A program made the translations under genes and the position numbers. The notes below the pieces were generated by a model, which saw only the letters and a list, made by a program, of their open reading frames with translations, was not told where the DNA came from and searched no databases. 64,000 nucleotides of DNA from assembly GCA_932294295.1 (NCBI GenBank), contig OW028579.1, positions 32,313,250-32,377,249 on the forward strand. The letters run 5' to 3'. Within the stretch, counting starts at the first letter, position 1. Each line of letters opens with the position of its first letter. The DNA comes from Alitta virens (Eukaryota; Annelida; Polychaeta; Phyllodocida; Nereididae). This document shows, one piece after another, positions 23,586 to 34,343 of this stretch.

Positions 23586-23762
23586 TTACACACACTGTGC
23601 AACACACTTCACAACCCACTGCACAACACAGCGCAACACAATATGCAACACAGTACTGCGCAACACAGTACTGCGCAACACAGTACTGCGCAACACAGTA
23701 CTGCGCAACACAGTACTGCGCAACACAGTACTGCGCAACACACTATGCAACACAGTACTGCG
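23586..23762. repeat. 15-bp minisatellite (CAACACAGTACTGCG)
   Basis: Perfect units begin at 23646, 23661, 23676, 23691, 23706 and 23721, with one damaged and one further good unit to 23762. A degenerate lead-in starts near 23586. Because 15 is a multiple of three and no unit contains a stop, all frames stay open, giving several false ORFs on both strands. Each unit carries the palindrome CAGTACTG. Confidence 0.95.
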
Positions 23763-23839
23763 TAATAACACATAAGTCAGCCAAGGGCAGCAGCATCTGA
23801 GATGATTCACCCCCTCCCCAACCTCTCTCTTGCTAATAA

Positions 23840-23853
23840 CCCCCCCCCCCCCC
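23840..23853. repeat. Poly-C run
   Basis: Fourteen consecutive C. Confidence 0.9.
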
Positions 23854-24050
23854 AAATCTTGGTTATACTTACCAGGGCAGTCAGGGCAGAGGAGCATATA
23901 CTAGAAGCAGGTTGGGTCTGCTGTCCTGGCCAGCTGATAGTTATCACATTATCAAGTCACTCATCAAGTTGGCATCAATTCCACTTGGCATGTGCACTGT
24001 ATCAAAATAGGCCTCAAGCCAGCTGAACTATATGAACTGAGGAGGTTTCT

Positions 24051-24072
24051 AGTACAGTACAGTACAGTACAG
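24051..24072. repeat. GTACA pentanucleotide run
   Basis: AGTAC repeated four times plus a partial unit. Confidence 0.9.
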
Positions 24073-24717
24073 GAGTGTTGGAAAAAGCACAGTGCCAAGT
24101 AATAATAAGAAACACAAAGCAAAAATGGGTGTGGTGCATATTGGCTGTTAGAGTGATCATTCAGGTTTTCGTATCATATTAATTAGTGCACTATGCATCG
24201 TTTTCTCTGTAACCGGAATTACTGCAAAGGTAATGTCGTGACTTAAAAACTTTCTGAATTAAGTTGAATGTACCAATAAGTTTCTAGAGGCAAAGGTAAT
24301 GATCAGATGGTAACCCAAAAGAGGTATCAATAAATTAACATTTGGTAACATAGTATCACGTTAATCCGATAAGTATGTCATGTTATGAATTTATGAAATT
24401 AACAAGATTCTACAAAAATTGTTCCTAACTTCTAATGGGGTTATTACCAAGAATTATAGATGATATTTGTGATTATTAAGTCGAAAAAACTAAAGTCACT
24501 GCTTAACACACACAAAAGCCATTTGGCAAAGAAATCAAAGCAACAGGCAGAGCAACATTAGGCTGCATTCTTTAAAAAAAATTACTGTAAAATAGATGGC
24601 ACAAAGCCCAAAATGAGCTCCAGAACAGCATTTAAAAGTCTTTGATTAAACTATTCAGAAAGAAAATTTAACATCTTTTGTTGCAGACTGACAGCTGTTG
24701 AATTCAAATGCTTTTAC

Positions 24718-25010
24718 CTTGTTTTTCTTTTCTTTTTTTAATAACGCGAAACGTTACTTTTCGCTTTGATACATTTCAATATAATCTCAGTGTCTCTCAG
24801 TCTCCCTCAGTCTCCCTCAGTCGCTATGTCTCCATCTAACCCTTTTTTGTTTTCGTTTTCTGGAAATAACACGAAACGTTGTTTTTTCGATAAATTTAAA
24901 TAAACCCAGTCTGTCTCAGTATCTCTCAGTCGCTCTCAGTCTCTCAGTCTCTCAGTCTCTCTGTGTCTCTGTGTCTCTGTCCATCTATCTATCTATCTAA
25001 CCATTTCACT
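24718..25010. repeat. Tandem duplication with CTCAGTCT microsatellite
   Basis: Two units share the order T-rich tract, AATAACRCGAAACGTT, CTCAGTCTC repeats, CCATCTA. The first is 24718-24842, the second 24840-25010. AACGCGAAACGTT is partly palindromic and kept in both. Confidence 0.75.
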
Positions 25011-25458
25011 CCTTACTACAAATATGCTAAATAACTCGCCATCTTATCCTTGAAATTTTTTTTTACAAAAAACCCATTTCTTAACCTTTTGCTACGGCAA
25101 TTTCTCCCATAGCAACCGATTTAGCATCAAATCAATCACTTACAATCAATTCCATAACAGATACAAAGTTACACACCCAATCGGACCAATCCTGTAAGTA
25201 CTACACACATACCATGCCAGCATGAGATGCTACAGCCTAATCTCTTAACAACCAAGCCTTAGATTAGCCGTTTGCATTCTTGTATTGATTGTGTGATCAA
25301 TCTGGTCTCTTGAATTAGTCTGTAACCACACTAGCATGCAAACTTCGGATCCACACAAATAACCCATGATGAGCTGGCCAGAGACATTGTCTTGTGGTCA
25401 CTAACATTGGTTACACTGCCATATCAGATGATGGCAATTTTTGTGTTTGCAAACTGTG
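25011..25458. other. No gene seen
   Basis: Moderate-complexity AT-rich DNA with short chance frames only. Confidence 0.4.
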
Positions 25459-25462
25459 ACGT

Positions 25463-25700
25463 ACCTGCTGGCCTAATGGTTACAGCACTTGACTGTGAGT
25501 CCATTGGCACTCGGGACGTGAGTTCGAATCCAGCTCCGGTGCTGAACTGAACATTTATATCAGGCAAGGCAAATGCCTAGCAGGAATGAATAGAGACGAA
25601 ATGGAACGCAAAGTCACACGTGCAGCTCCTCTCACTACTTTCAGTAGACTACAGAAATCTAGTCTGATCAGAGCTACCCGATATTCTATAAATTGCTGTC
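25463..25700 (+). mobile_element. tRNA-derived SINE, family D
   Basis: The head CTGGCCTAATGGTTACAGCA (A box) and, about 45 bp on, GAGTTCGAATCC (close to the B-box consensus GGTTCGANTCC) are followed by a body without tRNA resemblance. The acceptor stem does not close, so it is not a tRNA gene. No second copy was found in the window. Confidence 0.6.
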
Positions 25701-25867
25701 TAACGTTTAAACAGTTTTAGTTCATAAATCATTATTAGTAAATTATGCTGCATGCTTATAATCAGTTGGTTTTGCATTATCAAAAGCTTTTTTTTCTTCA
25801 TACTTTCAATAAATGAAAACTTTAAAATTCAGTACTACCTAATCGTTCAGACGATAAAACTAAAAAA

Positions 25868-25923
25868 ATATACTGCTCATCTATCTATTTAACTAATACT
25901 ATCCATCTATCTATCTATCTATC
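25868..25923. repeat. ATCT microsatellite
   Basis: Interrupted, then pure, ATCT units. Confidence 0.9.
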
Positions 25924-26487
25924 TCCTCAATACAGCGAAACAAGTGTGTCATTTTGACCTGCAGTAACAGCAGAGCAGCCTGCAAGTGCTGCATAGCCTC
26001 GAGTTGTGCAGGAAAACACGATCCCTAATCAACTGTAACAGTAAACAGGCCCAGACCCCGAGGTCCAGAGATGCACAGTCTTAAACAACTGCCATCAATT
26101 TATTCACTAAATATGATTCACTGTGTTTTCATATCTGGAGGGTCTGTTTAGCCTAAATAACTTGCAACACTGCTGTCAGAAGCTGTAAGATTTTTTTTGA
26201 TTCTTTTTTTTGGAGGGGGTGGGGGGTCACTTTTTTATGATTAGGCCTTTAGTTAAATTAGTCAATAGGACCAACACTAATTAGTGCTGGCCTTACAAGA
26301 TATATTTATATATGTATATAGAGAGAGGAGCTTCAATTAAAGTCATTAGGTCTATGCCCAACCTAACGGTTTATACACATCAACTGCAGCAGAATGTATT
26401 AATTTCAATATCAATTGGTTAATGGTAGTTATAGTAGGTGCCATCAGTTTGCGCTCCCAAGGTTGCACAGATCATGATCATTATGAC

Positions 26488-27145
26488 CACGTGCCTTTGA
26501 TCAGAGTCAAGATCGCACGTGCAACGGAGCGTCATGGATCGACGTAATATGAGCACTATAAATAAAATCAACTGACCTGAACATTATTGCGAACATGCAG
26601 CTGCAGCAACGCGTGGTCAGATCGTCCGATTTCCAAAGTCTCTGTTTCGGATGAACGGTGACATTTATTCCTTGAACAACGGCAGGGTTGGGGCAGAAAG
26701 ATCAGGGCGGCAAGAATACACGCGGCCAAAACGGTGCGCTCCGTGGCACGTGCCCCTGTCATTTTGGCCCCGAACTCCACGAAAACAGCTAAAAATCCAA
26801 TCCTCTGTAGTTTAGGACTAGATCAGAAGCACCAATGAGGTAAATCCACACTCTCAACAGCCATGACAATCACAGTAAAATCAGCAGATCACTCTTTTTT
26901 GTACGGATCACTGTTTGCTCCTCACGGACCAAACTAGGAATGGCAGACGATCTCCGAAGTGATATCACCGGCGCCCCTAGCGGTTATTGCAGAACTAACA
27001 GTGGCGCATGCAGTGATCATGAAAGGGATCTTGGAATTTGGAAAGTATGTGTATAAACATGAATTGCGACATATATAATATTATGTTAGAGACCTAGGCC
27101 TATATTTAAGCTTCTGAAATGATAGGCCTATCGTTAGGCCTAACG
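26488..27145. promoter_or_regulatory. CpG-richer promoter island of the signal-peptide gene
   Basis: CpG is locally frequent in a CpG-poor window. The stretch holds three CACGTG E-boxes (26488, 26516 and 26747, the last inside the exon), GGCGCCCCTAGCGG (26970, close to a CTCF-type core) and three TAGGCCTA palindromes within 48 bp (27095, 27123, 27135). No TATA box is evident. The minus-strand exon at 26577-26762 and a possible plus-strand exon at 27366-27398 diverge from it, so a bidirectional promoter is possible. Confidence 0.45.
26577..26762 (-). CDS. First coding exon of a secreted or type I membrane protein, unrecognised
   Basis: The ATG at 26762-26760 has A at -3. The frame reads MTGARATERTVLAACILAAL, IFLPQPCRCSRNKCHRSSET and ETLEIGRSDHALLQLHVRNN, then VQ: 62 codons, 186 bp, ending in phase 0 at a near-perfect donor (TTCAG then GTCAGT, GT at 26576-26575). 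Residues 1-29 form a classical signal peptide: a charged start, a hydrophobic core VLAACILAALIFL, and likely cleavage after CRC. The part after cleavage is polar. A longer frame reaches back to a GTG at 26780, but the ATG is the natural eukaryotic start. The remaining exons should lie at lower coordinates; the segment at 2778-2853 is one unproven candidate. I do not recognise the family. The rest of the window on this side would be first intron. Confidence 0.62.
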
Positions 27146-27365
27146 CCTACCCTCATCTTTATGAATATATCTATATTAATTAATAGAAAGTGAAGCAACT
27201 GTTTTGAATATAAATATAGGATGTAGTGTAGATCTATAGCTATTTTACTGCACTTCACTTGCGATTGTAACAGTATATAGCCTATAGTTGCGATTTACAA
27301 TTAACCCGAGTTTGAAATCGAGAGTAAAATCAAAGAATAGAATCTACTACACAAGGAAGGAAGGA

Positions 27366-27398
27366 ATGAAACAAGAGTTCACAAATATGGATTTTGAG
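27366..27398 (+). CDS. Possible divergent first coding exon (11 codons)
   Basis: The ATG at 27366 has G at -3 and the frame reads MKQEFTNMDFE, ending at a strong donor (TTTTGAG then GTAGGT, GT at 27399-27400) in phase 0. It lies about 600 bp from the minus-strand exon start and points away from it, which would fit a shared promoter. The exon is too short to judge by composition; upstream in-frame sequence is also open. Transcript data are needed. Confidence 0.25.
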
Positions 27399-27749
27399 GT
27401 AGGTCTAGACATCTTTTTCAAAAACCTACAATCTATTATATCATGCACATTACACTGCAAAAAGTTAGATTTAAGGACCATCATTGAACATTTAGTAAAA
27501 CAGTATTAAGAGTTGACAGAAAGACAGACAACTAGACCTGGATAGCCATAAACTGATCTTGTTTGGACCTACTGCCAATTGCCAAGTTCCAGAGAATCCA
27601 CAAGGAAACATATTTTACACAGAAAGCATGCAAGAACTACAAATGAAGCGAAATGGCTAGATTGAAAATGTGTGCTGTGAGTTAAATAGCTGGGGTAATC
27701 AGATCAAGTCATACTTGAGCTAAAAGACGGAGCTAAAAATAAGAAAGAG

Positions 27750-28080
27750 TCCTTTAAATCTGCTAATATCTGAAGGCCAGTCTAACCACCAGGGGGAGTA
27801 ACTGGACCATAGGGCCTGTAATCAGCTACAGATTTCCTTGGCTGAAATGTGTATTTGATGAATTGCACTAGGACAGCCAAGTCTGAAGTTCACTTTCAAA
27901 GTCCTCTGACTTGAAACATTAAACAGGCGGGCGGGGATTATTTCTTGACCAGCTGGGGTCAGTTTGGAGGTCAACAGTTCTCCAGGCAAGGAGTCTCAAG
28001 ATCACAAGGGCAGTATAACTATAAAGGGGTAAGATTATGCACCCCCGGGGTTCTGAGAATGGGCTTCATTAGACGATTGG
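27750..28080. other. GC-richer block with possible regulatory motifs
   Basis: Contains CCACCAGGGGGAG (about 27787, close to the CTCF core), GGCGGGCGGGGAT (GC-box-like, about 27926) and an E-box CAGCTG. No long frame. It may be an enhancer or insulator; this is inference from motifs alone. Confidence 0.2.
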
Positions 28081-28090
28081 GTCTGATTGC

Positions 28091-28200
28091 CTAGTACCAA
28101 TTTGGGAATCAACCGCCACTTCTTGGACGATTTCAATTTGGCCTTTCTGCCCACCACATTCAAATCCGCATTGAGGGCAAAATTTAGAGTCGATTTTTAG
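28091..28200 (+). CDS. Coding-like C-terminal fragment, unrecognised
   Basis: After a possible acceptor (TCTGATTGCCTAG) an open stretch reads NLGINRHFLDDFNLAFLPTT, then FKSALRAKFRVDF and a TAG. The peptide has a protein-like mix of residues and sits in GC-richer sequence. It has no ATG, so it could only be a terminal exon or a decayed transposon fragment. Confidence 0.2.
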
Positions 28201-28615
28201 CGTCTTATTTTACTTTTTAGTTTTATTTCGTCTATCAGTTTAATTCACGGCTATATGCCACGATGACCATCCTTTGAAATACTTGTTACCAAGATGCTGC
28301 TGCAGAAGAGAACTACGAATAAAACGGAGATATGGCCTTCCAAAGGTCAGAACTAAGAGACTCAAGCTGACACTAGTTTTCCATGGAATAGGCCTATTTA
28401 CCAAATGACTTTCATTTACATTTTGTCATTTTATTTTGATATGTTGTAATAGGCCTAATAGGGGATAACAGGCCCATGCGGCACCCATAACCACATATTT
28501 AAATATCTCACTATTTTGACCACTAAAATTCGCGTCAAATGTGTAGGTTTGAGCCAAATTTCTGTCTTGAAAAAATAAAATAAAGAATTGAAAATGTTAA
28601 TTTTTTGACGATGTT

Positions 28616-28636
28616 TGACCTTGAATATGACCTTGA
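28616..28636. promoter_or_regulatory. Paired TGACCTTGA half-sites
   Basis: TGACCTTGA occurs at 28616-28624 and again at 28628-28636, i.e. two extended ERR/NR5A-type half-sites (TCAAGGTCA on the minus strand) in direct orientation with 12-bp spacing. Confidence 0.3.
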
Positions 28637-28775
28637 CAAATGAGTCATAGAATGAGTCATAGGTAAAAAAATATATTGCGAGTTTATACCCTAAAAATAA
28701 AACTGCATAATTTGAAAGCTCATGGGTAATTTGTGGGAGATCAGCAATGCATTGAAATTGATACATTTTTGTCAT

Positions 28776-29935
28776 TTTCGTGAATCAGTTTACTTAAAAT
28801 TGACATGTCATGTTGTGTAAAATCGATTATATATTCTAAATTTACAGGTCAATGCCTTGTAGGATAAAATGTGATGTACATACCTGGTTATCCACTGTGA
28901 AAACTGAGATCCATGTGCAGTGGTAATTTAATTGCATCTGAAGTCAAAACAACTCTTGAATTTTAAAACTAGTACGTAAAACCTGTACATTGTCTTGCTG
29001 TGTCCTCTGACACTTTTACCACATGCAGAGTCTTTAGAAGCAGTCTGCATTTATTAGCTGCTGTACTTTGTTAGATAACACGACTTCAAGACTCTTAACT
29101 AACTTACATGCCAGAAAAATGTGTAATTTATTTGTCTATATTGCATATCCACGCAGATTTATTTATAATGTATTGCAAATTGTTGTGATTTTTATATTAG
29201 GCACTGCGCAATATTTTAAAAGTCTTGCATGTACAAAGATGGTTTTCCTGTGTCACCAGCTATTAAGTATTTCATAAATAAGGTCAAGGAACTAATTGTT
29301 ATAAGAGAATAAAGCCTTGTGTACAGTTTCCCTAGCTCTGTCAAGGCCATGAAAATTATAATTCTGGAAAACTTTAAAACCACTGCTTTCTTGTGATGTA
29401 TTATCAGTTATCCACAAAATTTCAAGCATGCAATCATAGATATTTGTCTTCAGGTTTACAGGTTTACCACCTCATCATGATATCTCCCTTATAGTAAATT
29501 TGATACTTTATGCATTTCCTACCAGTTTGTCACATCTTTTCTTTTATTTTACTTATGCAATCTGAAATTGTCAATCTTTCCAATGTAAACATCTTAAATC
29601 TCACAAATATAATTCATTTGAAAATTAAATTAGTATTTTACAGATTTATGAATCACTGTATATGTAGGACTACGGCTTTATTTCATGGCAAAGACTTTGG
29701 GATAGGCCATAAAGGGTATTGTGTAGAGCTGTCGATTTGCAAACAAAACAACAGAAAGATCCATCACGTAGACGAGGTAGTTAAGATTTCATCGTCTCAT
29801 GTCTACAACTTGACACCTGTCACTTCTTGTATAAACAAGAACGGACCTGAGCGAATTGTACATGCACAGCTATGAAATATAAAAGGCAGCACGGAGTACT
29901 GTGACAGGGCCAAAATAGATGAAATGAATACACTA
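28776..29935. other. AT-rich tract with one chance-sized open frame
   Basis: A 121-codon frame from a true ATG (29510-29875, +) starts with a hydrophobic stretch (MHFLPVCHIFSFILLMQ). At this base composition one or two frames of that length are expected by chance in 64 kb, and there is no other support, so it is not called as a gene. Confidence 0.4.
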
Positions 29936-29938
29936 TTG

Positions 29939-30003
29939 GAAAAAAGGAAGAGGAGGAGGAGGAAGAGGAGGAGGAGGAGGAGGAGGAAGAGGAGGAGGAG
30001 GCA
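29939..30003. repeat. GGA/GAA trinucleotide run
   Basis: About 65 bp of AGG with occasional AAG. Frames reading poly-Ser, poly-Leu and Arg/Lys across it are artefacts. Confidence 0.95.
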
Positions 30004-30096
30004 GGCAGACAATCAGCCACCAGAGCCAGCAAACATACAGACATTTGATATTTCAGCATTTGTCTTTCTCCGGTTATCTCTTACTATGCCTAATTT

Positions 30097-30099
<3 letters not shown>

Positions 30100-30131
<32 letters not shown>

Positions 30132-30204
30132 CCTGCCTATCTACCTATCTATCTGTCTATCTATCTACCTAAATACCTATCTGTCTATCTATCTACCTAA
30201 ATAC

Positions 30205-30236
<32 letters not shown>
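30100..30236. repeat. TATC tetranucleotide array
   Basis: About 137 bp of TATC with CTAC and CTGT variants and two ACCTAAATACC interruptions spaced 32 bp apart. Confidence 0.95.
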
Positions 30237-30872
30237 GTTAGGATATCAGTTTTGTATAACAAAAAATGGTTAAAGTATTATAATGCTCCTTGTTTAGATC
30301 ATACAGGTGATCCATTAGTTGCATGACACCCATTTACTTCACAAATATATATCACCATTACCACACTCTAAAAACAAGTGTTTGAAAATCAAAGAAAACA
30401 CTTTTTTGTTACACTTTATGAACGTGTTGAAATGTTCAAGTCTATTACGATAAACATGTTGAGGTGTTTATGAAAATGAACACTAAAACACCTTTATAAT
30501 ATAAGCTTGTTGCACTCTAATAACACTATGAAATGTTTAACAAGGATGAAGTGTTTATAATCAAACTCTTTAGTCTACAACATGTTTAACAAGTGAAGTG
30601 TTTATATCAAACATGTCAGTCTTCCACTGTGTATGCTATCTTTAATGAATTCATGGCAGTTGGAGCCTTTTTATCAGTCCTCTTTTAAGCATATCCTGGT
30701 ATGGAACATTGTCAACCTACAAGTGAAATGGAAAATTCTAATTCACAGTTGAAAAGAATGAACTTTTGAGATAAAAGAAAAATCGGCAGTAATCATTTCA
30801 AATATATAAAACATATATTACTAGGATTACCTAGAAGAGGTACTCAGCCATGTTTACTTTACACCTAAAGAC

Positions 30873-30955
30873 CTTCAGTTGACCCTGGTGGGGCTTGAAC
30901 CAGGTACGTCAGCATTGGGGTCTTTCAACCCCATGGCTGTTGTCACTCTTTATCC
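30873..30955 (-). mobile_element. tRNA-derived SINE head
   Basis: Read on the minus strand it contains GTACCTGGTTCAAGCCCCAC (B-box-like GGTTCAAGCCC) and an upstream AGTTGGATAAAGAGTGAC segment. The downstream family cannot be assigned. Confidence 0.4.
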
Positions 30956-32399
30956 AACTTGCATTGTGACCCCACCACCATCCCCAAAATATGCTTCTAT
31001 TTTAATGTGTTAGATTAAGAGTCACAGGTACCATAGGGAAATGAATGAAGTGAATGAGATAATTTTGTTCGTTCATAATTAAGACTACTCCTACCCTTTC
31101 CTGATACATGGATAATTATAGGAGCATGTATTTGTTAGATTGTTATTTTTATATATGCATTGTTCACTGTTGTCTTTTGAAATTGTCATGGTAGACTGCG
31201 ATTGTCATCTTATAATGAGAAAGTCATAATATTGACCGTACGGCACACTGGTTGATCACTCATATAGCATATTGCTGAGATCTAAATTTGGAAAAATGCC
31301 CTGGAAGGCAAGCATCTCATCCTGAGTAAAATTAATTGTGAAGCTGTCTGTTTATTCAAATAGAATGATCGGCCAGTGATATTTTTTAGGCTAAAGGAAA
31401 CACCTATTTATCAACCAGAATATCACTAAAATCTGCAGGAATCAAACAAATGGTCTTGAAATGGAAACAGCAGGGCATTATTCAACATCATTTGTGGAAC
31501 TTTAGTTGATCCGGCCAAGATCAATACTCAGGCTTTTTTTTTGCCTTTAACCTTTCTGGTGTAAAACGAAAATTTATAATTAAAATCTGGTTATGTAGCC
31601 CGAGAAATCTGATATTACCTTAGCTCTTCTTTTTTTATCTTTTTCTAAGTAGGTACTTCACGCCAGTTGGTGGATCCTCGTACTGTCTATTATCTAAGAT
31701 TTTGTGAGCGATAGCGGTCAGGAAGGGTTTCTGGGGCTAATTAGGACGGTGTCATTTTTGTCACAGTCTCCTACGCAGACCCTCTACTGGTAGTGGCATT
31801 TAGCGAAGGGTAAATGCCCCATGGGTCTGCCAGATTTAGGATGGAGTAATGATCCTGGTAGGGGAGCAAGGATTTTAACAGTATAGATCAAATTATTTCA
31901 ACCATAAGAATACAAAACAACACCCCAGTTTAACACAACACGAAGTCAGATTTGGTGATATGTAAAGAACTATTTTGTTCTGCTCTTCATTGAAATCAAC
32001 GGCGCAGTAATTAACCTTGATATAGTGCTGTTGGAGCAATACTGCAAAATCACATGGTCTTAGACAAAAACTTCCTCCAAAAAGGTTTGTTACAAACGGG
32101 TCTTAACTGTACTGGGTCCTGCTCCTGGCATTATTATGAGCTAGGTCTCAATTGGAAGGCTTCCAAATATAACATTCAAGAAATGGTTCCCTAAAGATTG
32201 GTCCTGATGCAATACAACAATCCACCCTTGAGGTGAAATTGCAGACTCTTAACCCCCCTTCAATTTATCAATAATTATTTAGTAGGCAGCGTGCGTGACA
32301 GATAAGGTTAATTTATTCTATTGTTCTCAGAAGTTTCATAAAAGAGGTATAAATTGGCCAGAAGACGAATTTGTGAGCCATCAAACTTTAAGAGCCACT

Positions 32400-32760
32400 G
32401 TTTATTTGTCTTGGCAAGATTTGCTTCAAATTTGTTTTGTACACTTTACAGGGTGTAACTTTCATGTTTTAGCGCTTTCAGGGTTCCAGTGGGGGTAATT
32501 ACCCCATGATGGAGTAAAATGCTATAACTTCTGTTTATAGCTGTAGGTGATCGGATCTTCACTAATTTTTGGTTTGTTTGCTCTACAAGGTGTTAGCATC
32601 TTGTTATGACACTTTTACGGTGGTCATAGGGTGAATTACCCAATAATGGGGTAAAATTCTATAACTTATGTTTGGGTGATGGATCTTCATGGTATTTGGT
32701 TTGTATACACTATGGTTGCCATGGGGTCTTAAAGCTAGTCATAGGCGCTCGTATATCGCT
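32400..32760. repeat. ~137-bp tandem repeat, two clear and one partial unit
   Basis: GGAGTAAAATGCTATAACTT at 32511 and GGGGTAAAATTCTATAACTT at 32648 each lead to GATCTTCA, then TTTGGTTTGT. A degenerate earlier unit ends near 32490. The flanking TTACCCCA/TGGGGTAA words are partly palindromic. Confidence 0.75.
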
Positions 32761-33544
32761 TGTGGTTAAAAAAAAACGATCTACGAGCGATCTACAAGTG
32801 ATATACGAGTGCCTATGGGTGCCTACGAATACCTCACATATGCCTCATGTATGCTTGGCGACCGACATCCTGTGAGCATTTGACGGACATTATACGAGCA
32901 TTTGCCAGACGTCCAGCAAGCTCTACGACTGCCCAACGTACGCTCGTGGAAAGAATTTATACATGATCAACAGAGCCACGAGTAAGCAGGTATAGCCCAT
33001 TTTTTACGTTACAGTATGAATGCCCCTTAAAGTGTTTTAAGTCAAGCTTTAAATTGTAGAGCGGTCTGGATCTAACATAATATTTGTAGAATAGTCATTG
33101 AACTTCACGGGTGGATGACTATGTTGTTGTTCTTAACAACAATAACATGAATTGAGATTAAACACCAGAGTGCTTTATGTTTGTGTTTATGCCAAAAAGG
33201 AGAATAAACACTAGTGTTTATCAAACTTAGATATTTCCATCATCATGGGGAAAAGGGTGTCAAAATGTTGATATAAATATCCCAATTGAAGGCACATGTT
33301 GTAGCATTACATTTATGTCACTGAAATCATCGATATGAAAGATTTTTTCATTGATATAAAATATAAATTATAGAACAAAAATATCACATTGACTAAAACA
33401 TTCTTTAAACACTGAAATGTGCTAATATGAAATGACAACACTAAAAAAGTGTTTTTAATTAAAAATTTTACTTGAACTATAAGCACTAGTGTTTCTAAGA
33501 AACAACACTTCAAGGTGTCTAAGAAAGGCATTAGTTTTTAGAGT

Positions 33545-33888
33545 ACACCAGACCTCCAGAAACCTAAGCTCATCTAAAAAAGATAGTTATCGCAAAAACA
33601 TCAGCAAAATTCATGTCACAACCTCTTTACACCTTGTCTTTAAAGATGTTGCCCTTAGAATATGTCCAAAAATGAGAACATATTTGCCACAAGCCTTTGC
33701 CACAACCTTTTTGTTTCAGATAACAAAAACGTCACCAAAGAGAGCATGTCCAAAAATAGTTGCAGTCCCTGAAAGCTTGACCTCAGCAGAATCAGCTTTG
33801 AACGTTTCTTGGTTTTTGTTTCATAAGAGGAGTTTGGTTGGCATTGAGTTGTATTCATATTTCAAGCTGAGGCAACAAAAAGAAAGAC
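33545..33888. other. No gene called within the longest open frame
   Basis: The longest open frame of the window (33489-34034, +, 181 codons from a GTG) covers this stretch. It begins inside a transposon end and finishes inside a hairpin element. An internal repeat (TGTCCAAAAAT twice) is present. I see no domain and treat it as non-coding. Confidence 0.4.
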
Positions 33889-34043
33889 ACCACCCACGTA
33901 CATGGCCAAATGTGCCACGTGCGTTTTCCATGCGTTTGATAAATGCATGGAAAACGCACGGTTTTCACCTCATGACTAAAACCATGCGTTTATCCTTCTC
34001 TTGGAAAACGCACGTGGCACATTTGGCCATGTAGGTCGGTGGT
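33889..34043. mobile_element. Nested hairpin (foldback) element, 155 bp
   Basis: A left arm of about 41 bp (33889-33929, ACCACCCACGTACATGGCCA onward) pairs with 34003-34043 with only two or so mismatches. Inside it, GTGCGTTTTCCATGC pairs with GCATGGAAAACGCAC around a 7-bp loop, making a second hairpin from the same sequence. No clear target duplication. A SINE C fragment starts 8 bp downstream. Confidence 0.8.
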
Positions 34044-34050
34044 ATGTAAC

Positions 34051-34119
34051 CCTACCTGTCCTAATTAGCCCATCAGGTGCAGAAATACAGGACGTAAAGC
34101 CCTAATCCACCACCACCAA
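34051..34119 (+). mobile_element. SINE family C fragment
   Basis: CCTGTCCTAATTAGCCCATC, AGGTGCAGAAATACAGGACG and TAAAGCCCTAATCC match 17740-17795. Confidence 0.7.
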
Positions 34120-34224
34120 TGTGGTATATAAAATGTATACATTGATGTGTAATATGTTTACAGCATGGACTAATGATACACAATTTATACATGGATGTGT
34201 AGTGTATGGTTTAGCCTAACATAA

Positions 34225-34343
34225 CCCAGATAGCATTCCAAATCGTTTCAACGTCGGCACGATGTCTGCAATGTTAATACGATGTTGTAATGACAGTTGC
34301 CTATATGGAAACGATGCTGGGCCGATTTGGAATGCTATCTGGG
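34225..34343 (+). mobile_element. P119 MITE, 119 bp
   Basis: The terminal inverted repeat CCCAGATAGCATTCCAAATC is mirrored by GATTTGGAATGCTATCTGGG. The interior has several CGATGT words and GCCTATATGGAAACGATGCT. Flanks are AA on both sides rather than TA. Confidence 0.88.

Larger units (their letters stand above)
30365..33544. mobile_element. Possible non-autonomous DNA transposon or two half-elements
   Basis: ACTCTAAAAAC at 30365-30375 is mirrored by GTTTTTAGAGT at 33534-33544. Both ends are followed inward by many AACACTT/AAGTGTTT words (30375-30620 and 33130-33510), as in subterminal repeats of hAT-like elements. No matching 8-bp target duplication is visible, so these may be two separate damaged copies. 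The interior holds a SINE-like fragment (30873) and the 137-bp tandem repeat (32505). Confidence 0.35.

Noticed and set aside
23483..23897. Repeat proteins on both strands
   Set aside because: Products of the stop-free 15-bp minisatellite.
25463..25540. Possible tRNA gene
   Set aside because: B box close to consensus but no closing acceptor stem or proper anticodon arm.
26970..26985. CTCF site
   Set aside because: GCGCCCCTAGCGG is one base short of the canonical spacing; kept only as a remark in the promoter entry.
29510..29875. 121-codon frame (+) with hydrophobic start
   Set aside because: Frames of this length are expected once or twice by chance at this composition, and no other evidence supports it.
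29803..30172. Poly-Ser, poly-Leu and Arg/Lys-rich frames
   Set aside because: Translation of the GGA/GAA trinucleotide run and the adjacent TATC array.
33489..34034. Longest open frame (181 codons, +)
   Set aside because: Begins at GTG inside a transposon end, finishes inside the hairpin element, contains an internal repeat, and has no domain or splice support.
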